A DNA stretch of 64,000 bases, from assembly GCF_043290135.1 (NCBI RefSeq), contig NC_134710.1, positions 280,869,776 to 280,933,775 of the forward strand, written 5' to 3'. Shown here in pieces: positions 21,056-34,591 of this stretch. The notes under the pieces were generated by a model, which did no database searches, was not told the origin of the DNA, and was given only the letters and a program-made list of their open reading frames with translations. This DNA comes from Rhipicephalus microplus. Taxonomy: Eukaryota > Arthropoda > Arachnida > Ixodida > Ixodidae. The stretch's first letter is position 1. Every line of letters begins with the position of its first letter. Both the position numbers and the translations under genes were made by a program.

Positions 21056-21527
21056 TGAGTCGATATGTATCAGTGGCTTGATGTGTTTGGAACTGACTGT
21101 ATACATTGGTTATACCGGCTTAGACACTCGCAATAAATGATGCAAACCATACTTGATTGACGTTATTTTTTAGCAACACAAGGCCAATCTGGTCACCTGG
21201 CGATAATTAGACAAGCGAACCGGGATTAGCCAAGGAGAAAAAAACGAAATACCACAGTGAGTGAGCAGCCTGGCAGCGCGAACCAGCAGTTGACCGCCAA
21301 ACCAGCAGAAAATAAATGCGTCTGCCTAATCATGATGATAGTACTAGCAGCGCCATTTTGCCTCGAAGTATTGGAGCTAAGTACGTCAGTGCTACCCTTC
21401 TTTTGGTACTAACCTCAAAGATACAGTTTCCGTTCTCTAAAGTGGTAGGTGTTCTCTCAGTGGCACATGTGCCGCAGGAAACTTTTAAATAAGAAGCATT
21501 TGTTAGCGAACTTCGACGAGTTTTTCG
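21056..21527. other. unassigned non-coding DNA
   Basis: No gene or clear repeat seen. Confidence 0.35.
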
Positions 21528-21618
<91 letters not shown>

Positions 21619-21623
21619 ATGCC

Positions 21624-21690
<67 letters not shown>
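21528..21690. repeat. compound (TATC)n-(TGTC)n microsatellite
   Basis: About 91 bp of TATC units pass into about 68 bp of TGTC units at 21,619-21,622. The 'SIYLSIYL/CLSVCLSV' ORF across it is an artefact. Confidence 0.98.
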
Positions 21691-22134
21691 ATGCTTTCCG
21701 GAGAGCTGATGACTTCACGCATGTGGAGCCTGCCGATCTCTGTGGCACATACCCGTCAGGATAAGCGAACTACAACGCCGCCAACAACAGCGGTGTAATT
21801 ACGGCCTTCAACGGGTACACTGTTGATGGTTTGTGGGGCACGCATGTGAAAAGCTTCGCTTGCCCCCATTGTTCCTAAAATTCAAGGGCTCCTAGTATTT
21901 AACAGTGAGGCTATTGAGGCTGTCTTTAACACGTGCTACGTCTTGAAAAACTGTCATCATCATGAACCGCTACGCACTCTGTTCATTCCTTTTACAGAAA
22001 AGCTATTAAAGCTGTCGGTAGTATGTGCACAGTAGTGCAGGTGTTATGCGCGCCAGGGAAATCGGGCAAGCCCCACAGAAATCGGACAAGCTCGCAAGCT
22101 CGACTATCGTGTACATTATGCGCGACTTTCAAAC
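21691..22134. other. unassigned non-coding DNA
   Basis: No gene or recognisable repeat seen. Confidence 0.3.
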
Positions 22135-22370
22135 AATAAAAAGCGTGTAAAGCAGATAGTAAGAAAAAAGTAGAAAGAAAAGAAAGTGAAAGATAGAAGA
22201 AGAAGCAGAAAATATAGGAAGAGACAGAAAGATAAAAAAGAAAGCAAATAAAGACATAAAAACACAGACAACAAAAGAAACTAAGAGAAATATATAGCAA
22301 TAAAAGAGACAGGAAAAAATAAATGTAAGAAACACAAGAGAAGAGAAGAAATAAAAAATAAAAAACATTG
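22135..22370 (+). repeat. A-rich purine tract (degenerate AGAA-type repeat)
   Basis: About 235 bp of nearly pure A/G with scattered T and C, built of AGAAA, GAAAG and AGACA words. It may be the eroded tail of a retroelement or an old microsatellite. The hydrophobic minus-strand ORF (Phe/Ser/Leu-rich) is a translation of this tract. Confidence 0.75.
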
Positions 22371-22975
22371 GCCCCATATCTGCTTGTTAATCTGCAAATA
22401 TCATCTAAAGACTACAGCCTTGCGTGTGGAGAGAGTGATCAAAACATTTATTGGATGTTCTGCACAAGAAAATCGGTGAATCGTATTCTGGAGGCACTGG
22501 GTTAGAGTGGCTCGAGTGCGCAGCAGAAGCGAACGAATGCATCAAGTCACGTCACACGTGAGACATGAGCGCCATGTGGCAGTTTTTTCGGAAAACGAAG
22601 CGCGTGGCTCTGAGACAGGTGTGCGCGCCCGTCTCAGAGATGATAAGGTCTAGAACGCAAGGCGACAGGTAGGTTCCAGCACCGTCTTGTCTTAGCAAAG
22701 CGTTGGAAACGCTCGCCTTTTCGTGCAAGAATTGCATGGTCAGCGCAGCGTGATAAGCACTACAGTTTTTAAAATTACCTATGTACGCCTTTTCTAGTAA
22801 AAGACACACATTCAGAACATAAACCTGATGTTATGGTGCCTCAGACATGCGCAATAATTGTATTTTAATTGAAAATATCACAAGTATGAACGCTAAACCT
22901 TGAGGAACATTGGTGGGCGCTGCAGATGGGGTCCATCGTTTCAAGCACCCGGTGCCGTTAAGAGTGGACAAACAG
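22371..22975. other. unassigned non-coding DNA
   Basis: No supported gene. Confidence 0.3.
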
Positions 22976-23032
22976 ACAATTGTACAGACAGGCAGACAGC
23001 CAGCCAGCCAGCCAGAAAGACAGACAGACCAA
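22976..23032. repeat. (CAGA)n/(CAGC)n microsatellite
   Basis: GACAGGCAGACAGCCAGCC-type tetranucleotide array about 50 bp long; a poly-A run of 17 follows at about 23,073. Confidence 0.85.
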
Positions 23033-25143
<2,111 letters not shown>

Positions 25144-25249
25144 TACCACCTATGACTTTTAGCTCTCCTGGCCGTTTCCATAATATTATCTATACGGTAA
25201 CTATACAAAAATTCGTATGGTATAACGTGGCGAGCGTAAGTGATTAGTC

Positions 25250-26143
25250 GCAACATGAAAAGCATGACATGTAGGTTATTAATGTCAATATTTACATGTC
25301 ATGGTCTTGATAGCCCTTGCCTTGGTTTTGTTCACATGGCATATTCAAAAACTGTTATGGTCTCTAGCATGACTGCATGGCCAAGATAAGTGACAAGCCC
25401 TAATGTGCGAATTCTTACATGCATGCCAAGTAAGTAATGACTTAATGCCACGCTTATGGTGCACTCGTAGTCGTTTCACTAGCTTCACATATTACGAATT
25501 TGGTAGTACATGGCCTGAATGGATGACGGAGGTATATGACTGGTGCAAACATGATAATCATGACATGCGTGTCATGTAAGAGCATAACTACATGCCACGC
25601 TCATGATGCGCTCACGGTCGTTTCGCCAGCTTCACATGTACCAAATTTGGTACTACGTGATCGAAATGGATGACAAAGGTATACGATGCACCCAAACATA
25701 ATAATCTTGCTATACATGTCGTGTAAAACATGAACATGCAACGCTCATAGTGCAGTGACGGCCGTTTCGCGAGCTTCACATATACCTAATTGGTGTTACG
25801 TGACGTGACTAAATGACGGAGGTGTATGACTTTATACACATTATATAACAACATTATAATACACACAATATACAACATTATATATATACATTATACTATA
25901 TACATTATACATATACAATATACAACATATACATACACAACATATACATATACAACATTATACATTATACATTATACAACATTATAATCATAACATGCGT
26001 GCCATGTAAGAACATGACTGCATGCCATGGTCATGTTGCGCTCACGGCCGTTTCGCTATATCTCTAGGTTCACTTATAACGAATTCGGTATTAAGTGTCG
26101 TGACTGGATGAGGAAGGTAAATGACATGTCCAAACATATTATT
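25250..26143 (+). repeat. tandem satellite, left part (unit about 147 bp)
   Basis: Diverged units are marked by the block CGTTTCRCNAGCTTCACATAT at about 25,470, 25,618 and 25,766, with a weaker unit near 26,045. Each is preceded by CATGACATGCGTGYCATGTAA-like and CTCRYGGTCG blocks. A TATACA-type microsatellite (about 25,845-25,980) has expanded inside one unit. The array is interrupted at about 26,144 by a LINE and resumes at about 29,570. Confidence 0.75.
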
Positions 26144-26934
26144 GATTGATTCATTCATTCATTTTATTACCTAGATGGTCTCAGTTGGGATCTTACATGA
26201 GGGAGTGGGTGATAAAAATACTGTTATTATAAGGGTAGCTATGATGGAATGGTTTCGATGAGACGCTTGAATGCTTTGATGTTTATGAAGGTGGCGACTT
26301 TGGTGGGCAGTTGATTCCAGTCTCAGGTGGTGCGCAGAAAAAACGATCGGTAAAAGGTGACGGCATGGGCTTACACTAGATATACGGTGTTTCAGTGACT
26401 GTGGCGGTAAATGTAATGTGCCCTTCTGATTTTTGAGTTATCTACAGGAAAATAATAGAAGAATTTATGATAAAGGCTAAGACGTGCAATTTTGTGGCGT
26501 TTAGCCAGATCGGATAAGTTAGTCCTTGCTTCTAGTGCCGAGATGCTAGAGCTTTATAAAAAGTTTAATAGTATGAATGGCGCCGCAAAATTCAGAACAG
26601 ACTGGAAAGCGTTAATGAGGTTATAGTCGAGAGTATTGAAAATTATGTGTGCATACTCTAGCTTTTTTGGACAAAGGTGTCGAAGGCAACTTTTTAATAG
26701 AAGGGGGAGCGAGTGAAAGGTTATTGCTCAACTACCCTAAAGCACGACTAGCAGAATTTTTGATGTGGTGAATGTGACAGGTTCAATTTAGGTCACGCGA
26801 GATGGTCACCCAAAGGCATTTAAACAAATAAACTGCAGATACCTGGCTGTTAATGATATTGAACTTATAAACAATGTGATGATGACGACGGTGGATGGAC
26901 ATTAACACAGTTTAATAAAATTCAAAGACATGAG

Positions 26935-27356
26935 CTAACATTTACACCAGTTCTGTAAGGGGGTGAGATCACATTGTAATAAGGAATAATTGGATGCGTT
27001 AGTGATTGCGCGGTAGGAAGGTAGGAAAGAGAGGAAGGGTCCAAGAACGGTACCTTGTGGCACACCTAAAAGAACGGGTGTTGGAGATGAATAAAATAAG
27101 TCGGCATGAACGAATTGCTGGTGGTTGATTAAAAAGCCTGGAATATAGTTTAAAACACAAGGGTGGATGTCAAGACGGGATAGTTTTAATAAAAGACGAC
27201 CATTGGGAACCTTGTTGGGTGCCTTTTCAAAATTTGCGAATATTGCGTCAGTCGGAATGTTACGGACTAGGTGTATGTATAAATCAGGCAAAAAAAGAGC
27301 GAGTTGAGTGTCACAGGAATTAATTTTGCGAAAACCTTGTTGACTTGGGTGAAAGA
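26935..27356 (-). pseudogene. reverse transcriptase remnant (non-LTR), catalytic motif deleted
   Basis: This encodes QQGFRK (RT block 2-3), FANFEKAPNKVP (counterpart of the FxDFxKAFDxV motif A, aspartate lost to asparagine) and LGVPQGTVLGP (block 4). It then jumps to AITNASNYSLLQCDL. The stretch that should hold the (Y/F)xDD motif is deleted. The ORF continues past 27,356 into the inserted second LINE, so codons beyond that point do not belong to this gene. Confidence 0.88.
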
Positions 27357-28079
27357 GTCCATGTATATAGTCTGTTTGCACGCACTCGCGAGCCGCCACC
27401 AGAGCATTTATGAAAGGCTCCATGTGCAAAGAAGGCACTCGTGTTCTCTCTGCTGCATCTTGGACAGGCAAAAAGCATATAATTTCATTCCCTGGGCACG
27501 TGGGCAGCGATGCTCACGAAAGCATCCCAAACACCAACAAACTTGCACACTCCCAGGTGCGAGGTCCCACTCACCGCGCTGGATGTGAGCACTCGGAGGC
27601 CGAGGCAGGGCAGTGGCAAAGAGACCCTCTTCTCACATTTAACAAGGTCTGTAAGCACTATCAGCTGAGGCGTCAGAAGTTTCCTCTTCCACAGCCGCAC
27701 CTGAACAGACCACAGGTAATCACCCTGCGAATGTTACAAACAAACACGTAACCATGTCCGTTTATTTGGTGAAAATCCATAGACGGAATAGACCCACACT
27801 GTCCATGCTGTGGTCATCCGAGGTGCACCCTCGAGCACATGCTGTGGTAGTGTCACGACTTGCATGGGGGCTCAGGGTCTCCCTCCACTGAGGAAGACTT
27901 GCTCCAGCTCATCACCAGCTCCGCAAAGGACCAGCAGCTAAGGGCTGTCCAGAGAGCCCGCGAAGTCGCTGAGAGCCTGAACTTTCCAGCGCCATCGTGG
28001 GTGGGGCCCCCAGACGGTACTCCCTGATGGGGCATTCTCGTCTTTTCAGGACCAAATAAATTTCCTTTACTTACTGATT
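27357..28079 (+). mobile_element. 5'-truncated LINE with RNase H end, inserted in the CR1-like LINE
   Basis: Flanked by GACTTGGGTGAAAGA (27,342-27,356) and GACTGGGTGAAAGA (28,080-28,093), an imperfect target duplication of about 15 bp. Encodes the RNase H end (FPGHVGSDAHES), a C-terminal CCHC-like knuckle (CPCCGHPRCTLEH) and a conserved-looking C-terminus ending at the stop 28,025-28,027. An AATAAA precedes the tail. One in-frame TAG at 27,849-27,851 breaks it. The I/LOA-like superfamily with RNase H is the best guess. Confidence 0.82.
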
Positions 28080-28093
28080 GACTGGGTGAAAGA

Positions 28094-29065
28094 AATTTAC
28101 AGATCTTAAAAAGTTAGCAGAATGAGAGTATATGATATGCTCCTATATTTTACAAGTGACGCTTGTAATGAAAATGGGACGGTAGTTATTCGGCGATGCT
28201 CTGTTTTGTTTCTTGAAGACCGGGATTACCTTTCCTACCGGCCAGTCATGGCGTGGGCAAGACTTCGCTGTCAAGTGATTCCTGAAATATTAGTGATATA
28301 AACATGCTACAAACGTGTTTAGTATATTTTAAACACTTTATTGTCGGTACAGTCTACTGATGTAGATGACAAATTATTCAATAAGTCAATGTCTTTTATA
28401 ATGCCGTATGAATCAATTGTGATGTTTTGCAACAGCCGATACGTGAAAAATAGAAGATCAGGTAAACTGTCTGGTGGCTGATTAATAAAAACAGTGCTAA
28501 ATACTGTGTTAAGGCAATCAGTAACTTCATTCTCAGTAATAGGAAGTCCAGAGCTGTCAATAAGTGATTTTTTTTAATGAGAGAGACAAATTGTTTTCCA
28601 AAGTCTGTTCTTAGTTAGCAACGTGACTGGTAGGGTGAAAAAAAATCGCGCTTAGTTTTGATGGTTAGTTCATAATACTCTTTCTCCTTAGTGAAACTGC
28701 TACCATGTAGAAGCACAATTAAATCAATTGGCAATTTGAAATAGCCACTTTTCCTATTAATTAGCTGTTTGAAGGGTACATAGAACTATGCGGAACTTAT
28801 TTTTTTTTGTTATTGTAAAGGTTGTTTCATAAATACGTATAAGACAATGCAACTCTGATTTGAGAAGCAACCCATTCAACTCGAGAAAATTTAGTGTTAA
28901 GTTAGCGGCAAAAGTGTCAAAATATACTATTAAAGCTTGGTTAATGCTAGGATAGTCTCTTTTATCGTAAGTCGTAAGTGGTTTTCGTTTTTTTATTACG
29001 TTACAATAAATGATGTGTGCACGGTTACGTCATCGCTCATGCCATAGGGAAATAGGCATGAGTTG
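28094..29065 (-). pseudogene. LINE linker / RT N-terminal region, heavily frameshifted
   Basis: The central part of the CR1-like element. No long frame survives, but short minus-strand stretches read as hydrophobic/lysine-rich coding sequence. Included for continuity between the endonuclease and the RT. Confidence 0.5.
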
Positions 29066-29568
29066 TCAGGATGCGTTGCACAATGTCCAAAATTTTAGAA
29101 GAGTGGTCAATGATGTGCGTGGACCTTCAGTGAGATGCTGCGTTAAGTCGAATGTCACGCGCGGGTGTAGAAAATCGCTTGCTGGGCTGCTGTTAGATAA
29201 TGAAGAAGTGGGATCAGAGCAGTCAATTGTGGGAAAATTAATATCTCCGAACAAAAGAACAGGGCTATTAGGGTACATGTTTATCAATGTATTTCAACCT
29301 TCACGAAGTAAAGGCGAGGATGGACTGTCGGAAGTAGAGGGCCGATGAAAAATACCAATGAGGAAGTCGGGGGTTGTGGCTGTGCATCGAAGCCAAATGA
29401 CTTTCAATAGTGAAGGAAGGTTTACAAATGAGTAATGCTGATTCCGCTTAGTTGCGACTAATACACCGCCACCGTGCCAGTTATCAGTTCTATCTTTCCG
29501 GGATATGTCAAACTGCGAAAGAAAGGAGAGAATATCGGAAATATAGATAGACGCGTTAAGCCATGTTT
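29066..29568 (-). pseudogene. AP-like endonuclease remnant of the CR1-like LINE
   Basis: Two frames. 29,294-29,568 encodes ETWLN...RKDRTDNWHGGGVLVA, the N-terminal part of an EEP-fold endonuclease (catalytic E retained). 29,066-29,287 encodes VLLFGDINFP, the counterpart of the GDFN motif (GDIN here). A frameshift lies at about 29,290. The expected upstream N-terminal part is missing because the element is 5'-truncated. Confidence 0.85.
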
Positions 29569-29569
29569 C

Positions 29570-29740
29570 TAACAATCATGACATGCGTGTCACGTAAAGC
29601 ATGACTGCACGCTACGCTCGTTGCTCGCTCTTGGCTGTTTCGCTAGCTTCACATATAGCAAATTTAGTGTTGCGTGACGTGAATGGACGACGAACACAAA
29701 TGCCAGCCACAAACGTGGTAATCATAAAATGGGAGTAATG
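29570..29740 (+). repeat. tandem satellite, right part
   Basis: AATCATGACATGCGTGTCACG and GTTTCGCTAGCTTCACATAT continue the 147-bp unit that breaks off at 26,143. Confidence 0.8.
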
Positions 29741-30680
29741 CAAAAGTTAATTTACGTCCACCTCGTACGGTTATTCTTATTTTAAAGTGACGTATCAAAC
29801 TTTCTCGTTCGTGCTTCGCATGTCATCCATTCCCACTGTACGTGGGATCTCCTAACTTTTGTCACGCCCTGGCGAGTCTCCTTTAACGCAAATGACAGGT
29901 CTATGTATACATAAGCGAACAAAAAAGTTTGCGGGCCACGTGTTGGCATGAAAAACTGCTTGCCAGCGCCCCCTAGTGGTGCGCCATGTATAGGCTGGAA
30001 ACAGATTTCGTTTTTCGCTGTCTTTTCATTTTTGGACTGTCACACAGTGCATTGTTAGTTCGCAGTTTTACCGCGACGTGGTTGCCTGCAGTATGATAGT
30101 CACATTTGAAATTTCATAGCAGGATCAAAGCTACCATGGTATGACTCAAATGGCGTTGCGTTTGCTAGGTATCACTTTGTGATAACGGTTGCGAGTGATA
30201 ACAGTCATGCTCATAGAATTCTCTCGGGGAAGAAGCACGTAGACACAGAAGGCAAAAAGTGGGTTGGTGTAAAAAAATAAAGGGAATTTTTTTTTTGTTG
30301 TACCCGGTCAGAAAAGAGACATGACACAGATTGAGGCAGCGATGCTTCTAGGGCACTGCGTTGCGGCCGATTGCCACTGACGTTGTGGAACTGCCGCGAA
30401 GAGGCTTTTCACCACGTGCTCAAGTCCTACGTAAACTTTTGTGGTCGACTGTACATACATGTGTTGTTTTTATATCTGCTTAGAAAAAAATGCTTAGCTC
30501 GCATCATCTGCTCAAGAGTGCTAGGAAGCGCTGATATCATGAATATATTACGCGATCGTTTTCACGCACATCTAACTTTCCTCCTCTTTTTTCGGAAAAC
30601 ATTTGAAGCTTTTGCCTAAAAAGGTATATGTAGTGCCATTGTAATACGTAATAGTTGGAATTACCTCGGTATTTTGACGA
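29741..30680. other. unassigned DNA upstream of the 30.7-kb gene
   Basis: No supported gene. It holds a poly-T run at about 30,288-30,297 and a small ORF at 30,371-30,619 without domains. Confidence 0.3.
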
Positions 30681-30686
30681 TATAAA
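30681..30686 (+). promoter_or_regulatory. possible TATA box (TATAAA)
   Basis: GATATAAACC lies 46 bp before the first ATG of the long ORF and 181 bp before the better-supported start at 30,862. The match is to the motif only; no other core-promoter element is clear. Confidence 0.35.
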
Positions 30687-30726
30687 CCACTGCAGCGTAC
30701 TGTGAGATGCCTAGATTATCGGCTGA

Positions 30727-31467
30727 TTGACTACGTTTATATCTACGTATTTTTGCGAAGGCACAGCATCGGCCTGCCAACGTATTACTAGAGTGTGTGG
30801 ACTTCATTTTTACCTGGACTTTCTTCTACTCTTGGAAAGTCGTCAGCTACTAAACCTTTCCATGTCTGACCTCAACTGCCCTACTGCTACGTACGCAACT
30901 AGCATGTGTGAACGCGCTGGAAGGCAGTCGAACAGCTGCAACAATTCAAGGAACCATCACGAAGATACCACTGACATAAGAATCATTCCCATGGTATCAA
31001 TGAACTCGGTTCGCGGGCTACGTTCGCCATGCTCGCCGATGGGCACAAATCAGCCGCCACGTTCACTACCACCCCCATATGAGGCATTGCGGTTCATGCC
31101 ATGCGCGACAGTGATCATCGCTATACCGCCATGGTCACCACCACCTTCCTACACACCAAGGGACATCAATATAGACCGACGTCCTCCCCTGCCCTCTTAC
31201 CATGACTCCGCGTTCGACGTCACCGTCGTGTCATCTGTCACTGAAGAGGATATGGCACCTGCTGCGCGACACCTCGGTACCAACCACCAGTTACAGCAGG
31301 ACGGTGACGAACGGCACCATTCCACGGAAACTCGTCACTTGTGCAATAAGCACTGTTCACGGCTGTGCTTCTGTCTAATGGTGTTCTTGCTTGGTGGGTT
31401 GAGTGGTGTGCTTGTGGTTTTGGTGTGGATTCGACATTTTTCTGAATTGTGCAGTGCGTGTGCCTAA
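30727..31467 (+). CDS. putative PY-motif, single-pass membrane protein (NDFIP-like motif order)
   Basis: 246 codons from the first ATG. Met46 (ATG at 30,862, context TTTCCATGT) may be the real start, giving 201 residues. Residues 60-175 are rich in Pro/Ser/Arg and hold PPPY at 115-118, PPSY at 139-142 and LPSY at 155-158. A cysteine cluster at 206-216 precedes one strongly hydrophobic segment at about 214-234 and a short cysteine-containing tail. PPxY motifs bind WW domains of NEDD4-family ubiquitin ligases. NDFIP adaptors have the same PPxY, PPxY, LPxY order but three membrane segments, so this could be a divergent adaptor, an arthropod-specific PY protein or an exon of a larger gene. No intron or transposon domain is visible. 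I do not know the family. Confidence 0.55.
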   Translation: MTTFISTYFCEGTASACQRITRVCGLHFYLDFLLLLESRQLLNLSMSDLNCPTATYATSMCERAGRQSNSCNNSRNHHEDTTDIRIIPMVSMNSVRGLRSPCSPMGTNQPPRSLPPPYEALRFMPCATVIIAIPPWSPPPSYTPRDINIDRRPPLPSYHDSAFDVTVVSSVTEEDMAPAARHLGTNHQLQQDGDERHHSTETRHLCNKHCSRLCFCLMVFLLGGLSGVLVVLVWIRHFSELCSACA

Positions 31468-34013
31468 GGGTTTTCCGAGATGGTGTACGCCTCGACAGTG
31501 AACGCCTTTGCCTGAGTCCAGTATGTGGGCGTGTTTACACGTGTATTGTCCAGCACTCGCTGTCTTTCACAGGGCAGGTGGGACCGACGGTTGTAGCTTT
31601 ATACTACTAATGCTGTCTTGCTAGAGCGAAACATCTACAGGAAGGAACAAAGTATGTCACATAGTACGCATGTTTCTGTGAGCCATTGCAGTGTTAAAAT
31701 GGCGATGTGAATGGCAATAACACTAAAAATGCATGACACGTCGTTCTCTTGGGCGGAGAGCGTGGACTGTGAGTTTCTTCCCACATGTTCGCCCTTCTGG
31801 GTAGCATAGCGATACGTTATGAGACCATTGTCTTCATGTTGTGATTGACCTAGGTAAATAATTGGTGATGACATGTGGTTCATAACGATTCTGGTAGCCA
31901 AGATGCTTCTTGTTGCAATAAGATTGCAAGATTCCCTTCGTCGCATCATCTCATGCGTTACTATTAATTTGACGTACTTTGAAGGGAGTGAGATATACAC
32001 TTATGTTTTTATTAGGATGCCGCATCTTCGAATCCATTCCACAGACAGCAGGCCTCGTTATTTCTATTTTCAGCGTTTTACGGCGGGCTTCATGCCAATC
32101 TATTGTCACCTTTACGTATAATCTTCGCAACACGAGCTTTAGTGCTGTGGTCGATTTATCTGTGCGACCACTACACGTAACGACAATAAGCTGTGCTAAG
32201 CGTTTTACTGTCTCTATTCTCTATTACGGTACAGAAGTCATTTTTTTTAGGTTGGCCCGTGTTCTTTTATAATAATAAACGGTCTGCAGATTCAGTTGCT
32301 TGGCCACAGCCATGGCTGCAGCAGCAAGCAATATTATCATTATGGATGCGAAGCATCTCTTGCCCGAGCCTACGTCCCGTAGCTTCGGTGGCATCCGCAC
32401 TTACAATAGGCATGGGCAACCCTCCTCTTTCCATCACCCCCTCCACTTCTTTCGAACCGCCTGCTTGCACTCGCTTTCCCTTTTTCTCCTCTAGGCATCC
32501 CTCCCAGCACGGTGCAAGAATATACAGGTGTTGACCCGCTCCCCGCTACGCGTTGAAAAGCAGCGCGTCCAGATAATCTTCAGGCCGTTATCAGTTATCT
32601 CATAGATGGCGCTACGACGAATGGGGTGAGCCGTATCTGTCTGGGCAGCACGCTCGGCAGAAACGTGCATGCTGCTGATTCTGGGTCTTTTTGTAGCCAT
32701 ATGTGACCACACTGTTTTGAAGCCAGGCTTTTTTTTTGTTGTTGTTGTTCGCATATGTTCAATGCTGTTGTGTCGGTGACATCAAATTGCTGCAAGGTTC
32801 TCGAAATGGCTAGAATGTCCTTTGTAGCAAATTGCCGTTCCAACTTCGGACTTCTGCGAAGCGTGCGCCTCTCTTCAAAGGGCCGTCTGACAGTGATCGC
32901 CTGACTGCGATTGTTGACATAAATATGTGAATTCGCATTGCAACATTTAGCAATAAATAGTCGCATCGCTTTACTGTGCTGTATATGAAATACTTGCGTG
33001 GTTCAAATATTTATATTTTTTCATTCAACAACTGCATTTCTCTTGTGTGCTTGTTACAGAATACTTGCGCGTCACCGTGCTCCCAGTGGCCTTAACACCC
33101 TCATTGCGCATGCGCGTCCCGTCCTCCTCTCTCTTTCGTCTCCTATGCACCTCCTATCTCGTCTCGCAATGCCATCATCTGCTAGCCAGTTTCATGACAA
33201 AAAAAACTGCTCACACTGCACAATCGTTCACCGGCCATCCCGTATCTTGACTCCCAAGCAATTGCGAGTGAGAGATTTGTCCTGTGCGTTGTTGAACAAC
33301 GAAAATTCAGAGCGTACGCATTAACCAAAAGCAGACTACCGGCCTCTGTGTCCAATCGAAGCCTTCTGTCTCTCATTGTATATTAGTAGGGATTATCATG
33401 TTGCAGTAGGAAACACATCTTCATCATTGCGTGCTTCGCGCCTCCCCCGGTTTCTCTCCTGCGCAACGCCGCGATGAGTGCCAGCGTCAACGTCACCGCC
33501 AGTGTGAGCGTCACACGCTGCTTTGAATTTATACACGGTTCTCTTTAGCATAAGATGGTGTAATATTTTTGTTATACCCGTCCAGAAATAGACGCCTCTC
33601 GGAATCGCCGCTAATTATGCACCTTATTGGCGCAGCACCCAAAGCACCCGAGCGAATGTTTCGTAGTCTACAGGGGCGACAGACGCTTCGGCTTTGCTAG
33701 CACGTGGCCACCATTCGTGAATTACTGATATGATGATTGATATGAGGGATTTAATATCTTAAAACTACGTGAGGCACTGGTAAAGCCAACGTTACCACAA
33801 ATAAAAGTACGCTTGCGCAATGAAAACCGAAGCCGTAGCTTGGTGCCATGTTCTAATGACGTCTGTTTGCCCCGTACGCTTCGAATACGAGATAATTCTG
33901 CTTCACTTGTGCGTCCCTGTCGTTTTTGCAAATTATTCAAAACTGTGTTTTCATAGGCTGAAATGTTGCTATAGTAGTCATTTATTCATTCCGTTGGAAT
34001 ATATATGCGTTGG
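31468..34013. other. unassigned DNA; possible 3' UTR at its start
   Basis: The first AATAAA downstream of the preceding ORF that I find is at 32,274-32,279, so the first ~800 bp may be its 3' UTR. From there to 34,013 there are AT-rich stretches, a CTC-rich patch (32,420-32,520) and a (TTG)n run near 32,737-32,750. ORFs on both strands are mutually overlapping and featureless. Confidence 0.3.
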
Positions 34014-34244
34014 ATGATATAATATGTGAGTTTTAACGTCCCAAAACCACCATATCATTATGAGAGACGCAGTAGTGGAGGGCTACGAAAATTTCGACCA
34101 CCTGGAGTTCTTTAACGTGCACTCAAATCTGGGCACACTGGCCTATAGCATTTTCGCCTCCATTGAAAATGCAACCGGGATTCGATACCGGTACCTGCGG
34201 GTCAGCAGGTACCGATACCTTGACCACTAGACCACCGCGGCGGG
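34014..34244 (-). mobile_element. Ruka-type SINE, copy 4
   Basis: Full length on the minus strand, from the tail (left) through the core (AATTTCGACCACCTGGAGTT) to the head. Near box B a short duplication (GGTACC..GGTACC around 34,190-34,218) replaces the usual CTCGGCTG. About 35 bp from copy 5 in the same orientation. Confidence 0.93.
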
Positions 34245-34280
34245 ACGTGAATGTGTGGAGTGCATTTGCCAAGCATTCGA

Positions 34281-34513
34281 TTGATTTGTGCGGTTTAACG
34301 TCCCAAAATCACCATTTGATTATGAGATACGCCGTAGTGGAGGGCTCCGGAAATTTCGACCACCTGGGGTTCTTTAACGTGCACCCAAATCTGAGCACAC
34401 GGGCCTCCAACATTTCCGCCTCCATCGGAAATGCAGCCGCCGCAGCCGGGAATCGAACCCGCGACCTGCGGGTCAGCAGCCGAGCACCTTAGCCACTAGA
34501 CCACCACAGCGGG
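34281..34513 (-). mobile_element. Ruka-type SINE, copy 5, with 17-bp target duplication
   Basis: Full length and close to the window consensus. GCATTTGCCAAGCATTC at 34,262-34,278 is repeated exactly at 34,514-34,530. This is a clean target-site duplication of LINE-type retrotransposition and indicates a recent insertion. Confidence 0.96.
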
Positions 34514-34591
34514 GCATTTGCCAAGCATTCTAAAATATGAATAGTAGTCTATAAGTATACCACATGAAAATGTTTTATGACACGTGTCAAC

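Larger units (their letters stand above)
26146..29568 (-). mobile_element. CR1/jockey-like LINE, 5'-truncated and decayed
   Basis: A minus-strand non-LTR element: endonuclease at 29,066-29,568, a frameshifted linker at 28,100-29,060, an RT remnant at 26,935-27,355, then a 3' UTR ending in (AATG)n-like repeats at 26,146-26,170. Both flanks are satellite sequence that would be continuous without the element. A second LINE piece (27,357-28,079) is inserted in the RT region. The clade is judged by eye from the RT and the 3' repeat tail. Confidence 0.85.

Noticed and set aside
25250..26143. CRISPR-like array
   Set aside because: Direct repeats are ~147 bp, diverged and contiguous without unique spacers; this is a satellite in a eukaryotic genome.
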